NCBI RefSeq assembly: GCF_001681715.1
Contig: NZ_LNWY01000003.1
Location: 1-64,000 of the forward strand
DNA: 64,000 nucleotides
Direction: 5' to 3'
From: Tritonibacter mobilis
Lineage (GTDB): Bacteria > Pseudomonadota > Alphaproteobacteria > Rhodobacterales > Rhodobacteraceae
Shown here: positions 61,060-64,000 of the stretch, piece by piece
How the letters are laid out: every line of letters starts with the position of its first letter
Numbering within the stretch: position 1 is the first letter of the stretch
Notes under the pieces: generated by a model
What the model was told of the DNA's origin: nothing
Database searches by the model: none
What the model saw: the letters and a program-made list of their open reading frames with translations, nothing else
Translations under genes and position numbers: made by a program

Positions 61060-61071
61060 ATCCCGTTGTCC

Positions 61072-61632
61072 TCAGTTCTGGGGCACCATTTCCAAGGCCC
61101 CGATGTCATATCCATTGTCGCGCAGGACCGATTTCGCCTCGGTCAGTTGCTCTGCGCTGATTTCGGGCGTGCGGGCCAAGATCCAGCCGTGCTTGCCCTT
61201 TGGGGTGCCGATCACCGCGACCTCATATTCTGCGTCCACGTTGAGCACCCAATAATCCCCCCAGGTAAACGGCAAGATCCGCAGCCATGGGACGAAATTC
61301 ACCTCCAGCATGCCCGGCCCAGTGACGCGCGCCACGCCTTCGGCGGTATCAATCGGACCGTTCAGCCCCCCTTTGTGGCAACTGTTCACCACCTTGATGC
61401 GATCCTCGGGGAGTGCGCTATATTCTGCGGTGACACCCTCGCACCCCATCTCAAAATTGTTGGGAAAGCGTGCGACTTCATACCATTTGCCAAGGTAGCG
61501 CGAGAGGTCCAGATCCTCCTCCACTGTCAGCGGCACATCCGTGTCGCGATAGCCCCCTGCCTGCGCCGACGTCGAGACGGTCAAAACAGCAAGCGATACA
61601 GCGAATGTGGTGCGGACAGCGGATGTGATCAT
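61072..61632 (-). CDS. Lipocalin (Blc-like) with signal peptide
   Basis: From the ATG at 61632 (GGAGG 8 bases upstream) the product is 186 residues. It has a Sec signal peptide ('MITSAVRTTFAVSLAVLTVSTSAQA') and the lipocalin signature 'YLGKWYEVARFPNNFEMGC', with 'FTWGDYWVLNVDAEYEVAVIGTPKGKHGWILARTPEI' matching Blc. There is no clear lipobox, so it is probably soluble in the periplasm. It lies between the two carnitine genes with gaps of 12 and 71 bases, so it is part of that operon. Its ligand is unknown. Confidence 0.9.
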   Translation of the reverse strand: MITSAVRTTFAVSLAVLTVSTSAQAGGYRDTDVPLTVEEDLDLSRYLGKWYEVARFPNNFEMGCEGVTAEYSALPEDRIKVVNSCHKGGLNGPIDTAEGVARVTGPGMLEVNFVPWLRILPFTWGDYWVLNVDAEYEVAVIGTPKGKHGWILARTPEISAEQLTEAKSVLRDNGYDIGALEMVPQN

Positions 61633-61703
61633 GGTCTGGGCCTCCGGGGGCATGTGCTTCGGGTTCTCACCCGAAACGCCTGTCCCCCGGTGGGAGTTCC
61701 CAT

Positions 61704-62621
61704 TTACTGTGCCACAGGAGCCTGTTTCTTCAGCCCCAGTTTCTCGCGCACCTCGGCCGGGGTGATCACCCGCGCACCAAGGTTGGAGATGATGGTGCCA
61801 GCCCGTTCGACCAGCTGCCAGTTCTCCGCCAGCACGCCCTTGTCGAGGTAGAGGTTGTCCTCCAGCCCCACACGCACATTGCCGCCCGCCAGCACCGAGG
61901 CCGCCACATAGGCCATCTGATCGCGGCCCAGCGAAAACGCAGACCAGTTCCAATCATCAGGCACATTGTTCACCATCGCCATAAAGGTGTTGAGATCATT
62001 GGGCGCACCCCATGGCACCCCCATACAGAGCTGCACCAGCGCGTTCGACTCAAGGATGCCATCCTTCACCAGTTGCTTAGCGTACCACAGATGGCCGGTG
62101 TCAAAGGCCTCGATTTCCGGCTTCACGCCCAGATCCGTCATCATCTTACCCATCGCCTGCAACATGCCCGGCGTGTTGGTCATGACGTAATCGGCCTCGG
62201 CAAAGTTCATGGTGCCGCAATCCAGCGTGCAGATCTCCGGCAGGCAGTCCGCCACATGCGCCACCCGTTCGCTGGCGCCAATCATGTCGGTGCCCGCCGC
62301 ATTCACCGGCAGCGGGTTCTCCACCCCGCCAAAGATAATATCACCGCCCATGCCGGCGGTCAGGTTCAGCACCACATCGGTGTCGCTGTCGCGGATTCGG
62401 TCGGTGACCTCGCGATACAGCCCAAGGTCGCGCGAGGGCGCACCGGTTTCGGGATCGCGCACATGACAGTGCACAATCGCCGCCCCTGCCTTGGCAGCGG
62501 CAATGGCACTGTCGGCAATTTCTTTCGGCGAGCGGGGCACATGCGGGCTGCGATCCTGCGTCCCTCCGGAGCCGGTCACGGCGCAGGTGATAAAGACCTC
62601 GCGGTTCATGGAAAGCGGCAT
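61704..62621 (-). CDS. BKACE-family 3-dehydrocarnitine cleavage enzyme
   Basis: The 305-residue protein belongs to the BKACE (DUF849) family of zinc-dependent beta-keto acid cleavage enzymes. Typical parts are 'AAAKAGAAIVHCHVRDPETGAPSRDLGLYREVTDRIR' (zinc histidines) and 'GGNVRVGLEDNLYLDKGVLAENWQLVERA'. With acetyl-CoA such enzymes split 3-dehydrocarnitine to acetoacetate and betainyl-CoA. The carnitine dehydrogenase-thioesterase downstream makes this the likely reaction. The ATG at 62621 is preferred to 62657 because of GAGGG upstream. It is the first gene of the operon. Confidence 0.9.
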   Translation of the reverse strand: MPLSMNREVFITCAVTGSGGTQDRSPHVPRSPKEIADSAIAAAKAGAAIVHCHVRDPETGAPSRDLGLYREVTDRIRDSDTDVVLNLTAGMGGDIIFGGVENPLPVNAAGTDMIGASERVAHVADCLPEICTLDCGTMNFAEADYVMTNTPGMLQAMGKMMTDLGVKPEIEAFDTGHLWYAKQLVKDGILESNALVQLCMGVPWGAPNDLNTFMAMVNNVPDDWNWSAFSLGRDQMAYVAASVLAGGNVRVGLEDNLYLDKGVLAENWQLVERAGTIISNLGARVITPAEVREKLGLKKQAPVAQ

Positions 62622-62755
62622 TTTTGATTTTCCCTCTGATGTACAGGGTTGTGCCACGGGTTATCCCCAGGCTTCTCCCCGGATTCCAATTTGCGCTGAT
62701 CCTGACTCTCGCTCAGCCTTGGCGGCAAGAGTTTACGCGAAGCGAATCGAAGTTG

Positions 62756-63787
62756 ATGAAATCCGCAAAAAACATCCTCCAGCCGGAGAACCGCCCCCTC
62801 AAGACCGCCGTTCTGGTGATGGACGAGTGTAACACGCTCTCTTTTGCCGCAGCGGTGGACCCGATGCGTGCCGCCAACCGTCTGGCAGGGCGTGCGGCCT
62901 TTGACTGGGACTATATCAGCGCCACCGCCGAGCCGCCGATGCTCACCTCCGGCCTTACCGTGCCTACCACACCGCTGGCGCGGCTGGATGGCTGTGATCT
63001 GCTGATCGTGGTGGCCGGCTTCCAACTGGCCCGACATGCCACCCCAAGCCTGCTGGCCGGTCTGCGCCGCATCGCAAGCACCGGCGCCACCATTGCCGGG
63101 ATCGACGGCGGACCCTGGCTCTTGGCCGAAGCCGGGCTGCTGGACGGCCATGCCGCCACCACCCATTGGGAAGATTTGGAGAACTTCTCCGCCCGCTTCC
63201 CCGACATTCACTGCCGCACCGACCGCTTCACCGTCTCTGAGGGTCGCATGACCTCCGGCGGGGCGACGCCCGCGATCGAGATGATGCTGCATATCATCGG
63301 CGCGCGTCACGGTCATGGCTTTGCCTCTCGGGTGGCAGGCCTGTTCCTTTATGATGGCAGTTCTTCGCCCCAGCGCAGCCAAAGCCGCCTTGGCCATCAC
63401 AAACACAATGCCCTCACCGCCAAGGCCAATGCGATCATGGAAGCGGCGCTGGATGAGCCCAAGCCTCTGGCGGAAATTGCCGAGGTTCTGGGCACCAGCC
63501 CCCGCAGCCTGCAACAACAGTTCCGCCTGCGCCTCAATACAACGCCGCAGGACCACTACCTGCAATTGCGCTTGGCCGAGGCCCGCCGTCTGGTCACCGA
63601 CACCAACCTGCCCCTGATGGAGATTGCAGTGGCCACCGGCTTCACCTCGCAATCCACCTTCGCCCGCGCCTTCCGCACCGCCCATGGCCTGTCAGCGCGT
63701 GAACTCCGGCAGAGCGGAACAGAGACCGCTTTTGCAAACTACCCGATGATGCAGGCCAACAGCCACGCCAGCCACAGCACCAACTAG
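62756..63787 (+). CDS. GlxA/CdhR-type AraC regulator of carnitine genes
   Basis: From the ATG at 62756 the product is 343 residues. A DJ-1/PfpI-like sensing domain (residues 15-195, 'TAVLVMDECNTLSFAAAVDPMRAANRLAG' and 'AGIDGGPWLLAEAGLLDGHAATTHWEDLENFSARFPDI') is followed by an AraC helix-turn-helix pair ('LAEIAEVLGTSPRSLQQQFRLRLNTTPQDHYLQLRLAEARRLV', 'LMEIAVATGFTSQSTFARAFRTAHGLSARELR'). It is divergent from the carnitine operon with 134 bases between the starts, the arrangement of CdhR in Pseudomonas, so it probably activates that operon when carnitine is present. Confidence 0.9.
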   Translation: MKSAKNILQPENRPLKTAVLVMDECNTLSFAAAVDPMRAANRLAGRAAFDWDYISATAEPPMLTSGLTVPTTPLARLDGCDLLIVVAGFQLARHATPSLLAGLRRIASTGATIAGIDGGPWLLAEAGLLDGHAATTHWEDLENFSARFPDIHCRTDRFTVSEGRMTSGGATPAIEMMLHIIGARHGHGFASRVAGLFLYDGSSSPQRSQSRLGHHKHNALTAKANAIMEAALDEPKPLAEIAEVLGTSPRSLQQQFRLRLNTTPQDHYLQLRLAEARRLVTDTNLPLMEIAVATGFTSQSTFARAFRTAHGLSARELRQSGTETAFANYPMMQANSHASHSTN

Positions 63788-63790
63788 CCC

Positions 63791-63815
63791 CTTCAGCTTT
63801 TTATAAATATCTCGG
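63791..63815 (-). repeat. Variant of the repeated 3'-end motif after the aldo/keto reductase gene
   Basis: On the minus strand GAGATATTTATAAAAAGCTGAAG follows the reductase stop codon, preceded by stem-loops (GAGGGGGC-GCT-GCCCCCTC, then TTGCCCC/GGGGCAA). It is the fourth instance of the stem-loop plus GGGATATTT...GAAG arrangement in the window. Confidence 0.5.
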
Positions 63816-63864
63816 GGGTGAATTGCCCCTTGGGGCAAGAGGGGGCAGCGCCCCCTCTCGTCGT

Positions 63865-64000
63865 TTAATAGGGCATCGCATGGGCGCGATGGGCGTGGTC
63901 GATCTGAGCCAGAACCTCCGGCGCCAGCTCCAGATCCGCGCCCTCAAGGATATGCGCCAGCTGGTCCACATCCGTCGCACCAAAGATTGCGGAGGCCATA
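63865..64000 (-). CDS. Aldo/keto reductase, C-terminal end (cut by window edge)
   Basis: The last 45 codons of a minus-strand gene are visible, ending at TAA (63865-63867). The peptide 'MASAIFGATDVDQLAHILE' followed by 'LAPEVLAQIDHAHRAHAMPY' matches the C-terminus of aldo/keto reductases, including the typical 'IFGAT' NADPH-contact strand and the 'AMPY' end. The start lies beyond base 64000. A stem-loop follows the stop. Confidence 0.8.
   Translation of the reverse strand, partial: MASAIFGATDVDQLAHILEGADLELAPEVLAQIDHAHRAHAMPY

Noticed and set aside
1-64000. CRISPR array, insertion sequence or prophage
   Set aside because: No regularly spaced repeats, transposase, integrase or phage structural genes were seen on either strand.

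Overview
The window reads as a stretch of chromosome from an alphaproteobacterium of the Rhodobacterales, most likely the marine Roseobacter group. The grounds are high G+C, the soxBDAG order, a pleD next to a DUF3572 gene without divK, a GANTC-rich dnaG-rpoD junction and many carnitine/betaine-type catabolic genes. No transposase, integrase, phage gene or CRISPR array was seen. Genes are densely packed on both strands. The species cannot be named from this sequence alone.

Layout. 1-2.5 kb: end of a capsule export gene and kpsC. 2.6-6.4 kb: ribD, nrdR, a YjbQ protein and three small proteins of unknown function, one a lipoprotein. 6.6-10.8 kb: rpoD and dnaG, separated by a cluster of GANTC sites. 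10.9-16.4 kb: a small exported protein and the soxBDAG sarcosine oxidase operon. 16.4-17.6 kb: a lower-G+C patch with a DUF4241-like gene. 17.7-19.1 kb: glutamate dehydrogenase. 19.5-22.4 kb: three Tad-type envelope genes. 22.5-26.2 kb: a MATE exporter with a small partner, a membrane/SRPBCC protein and a small membrane protein. 26.3-30.8 kb: an XRE-cupin regulator opposite a DadA-like oxidase, an ornithine-cyclodeaminase-family reductase and NhaC. 31.0-34.5 kb: an NtrC-type response regulator with an altered GAFTGA loop, followed by an oxalate/formate-type transporter. 34.6-37.4 kb: pirin, a repeat-rich gap, an acetyltransferase, a TetR regulator with its palindromic operator, and a small lipoprotein. 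37.5-41.8 kb: hom, glpX and recJ. 41.9-42.3 kb: two tandem tRNA-Glu genes. 42.4-45.9 kb: a MocR regulator and a molybdopterin oxidoreductase. 46.2-47.8 kb: an H-NOX-like protein with an HNOBA-GGDEF diguanylate cyclase. 48.2-50.9 kb: an MttB-family protein, a HAD phosphatase and DUF3572. 51.0-52.4 kb: pleD. 52.5-54.6 kb: an EF-hand / ECF sigma / membrane protein / metal-sensor-like operon. 54.8-56.1 kb: DUF983 and Nudix proteins. 56.3-59.5 kb: an EamA transporter, a desaturase operon and an XRE regulator. 59.6-63.8 kb: a carnitine-degradation operon opposite its CdhR-like regulator. The right edge holds the end of an aldo/keto reductase.

How the parts connect. The carnitine operon should yield glycine betaine and soxBDAG consumes sarcosine. 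An MttB-family protein may demethylate a quaternary amine. Together they outline a route from carnitine to glycine, although the loci are far apart. Two diguanylate cyclases lie within 5 kb of each other, and both have sensor domains that appear to have lost their canonical input chemistry. The H-NOX protein lacks the haem-ligand histidine and the YxSxR motif. PleD lacks the phospho-accepting aspartate of its receiver. These two, the GAFPGA response regulator and the repeated intergenic RNA/DNA structures are the observations most worth following up.
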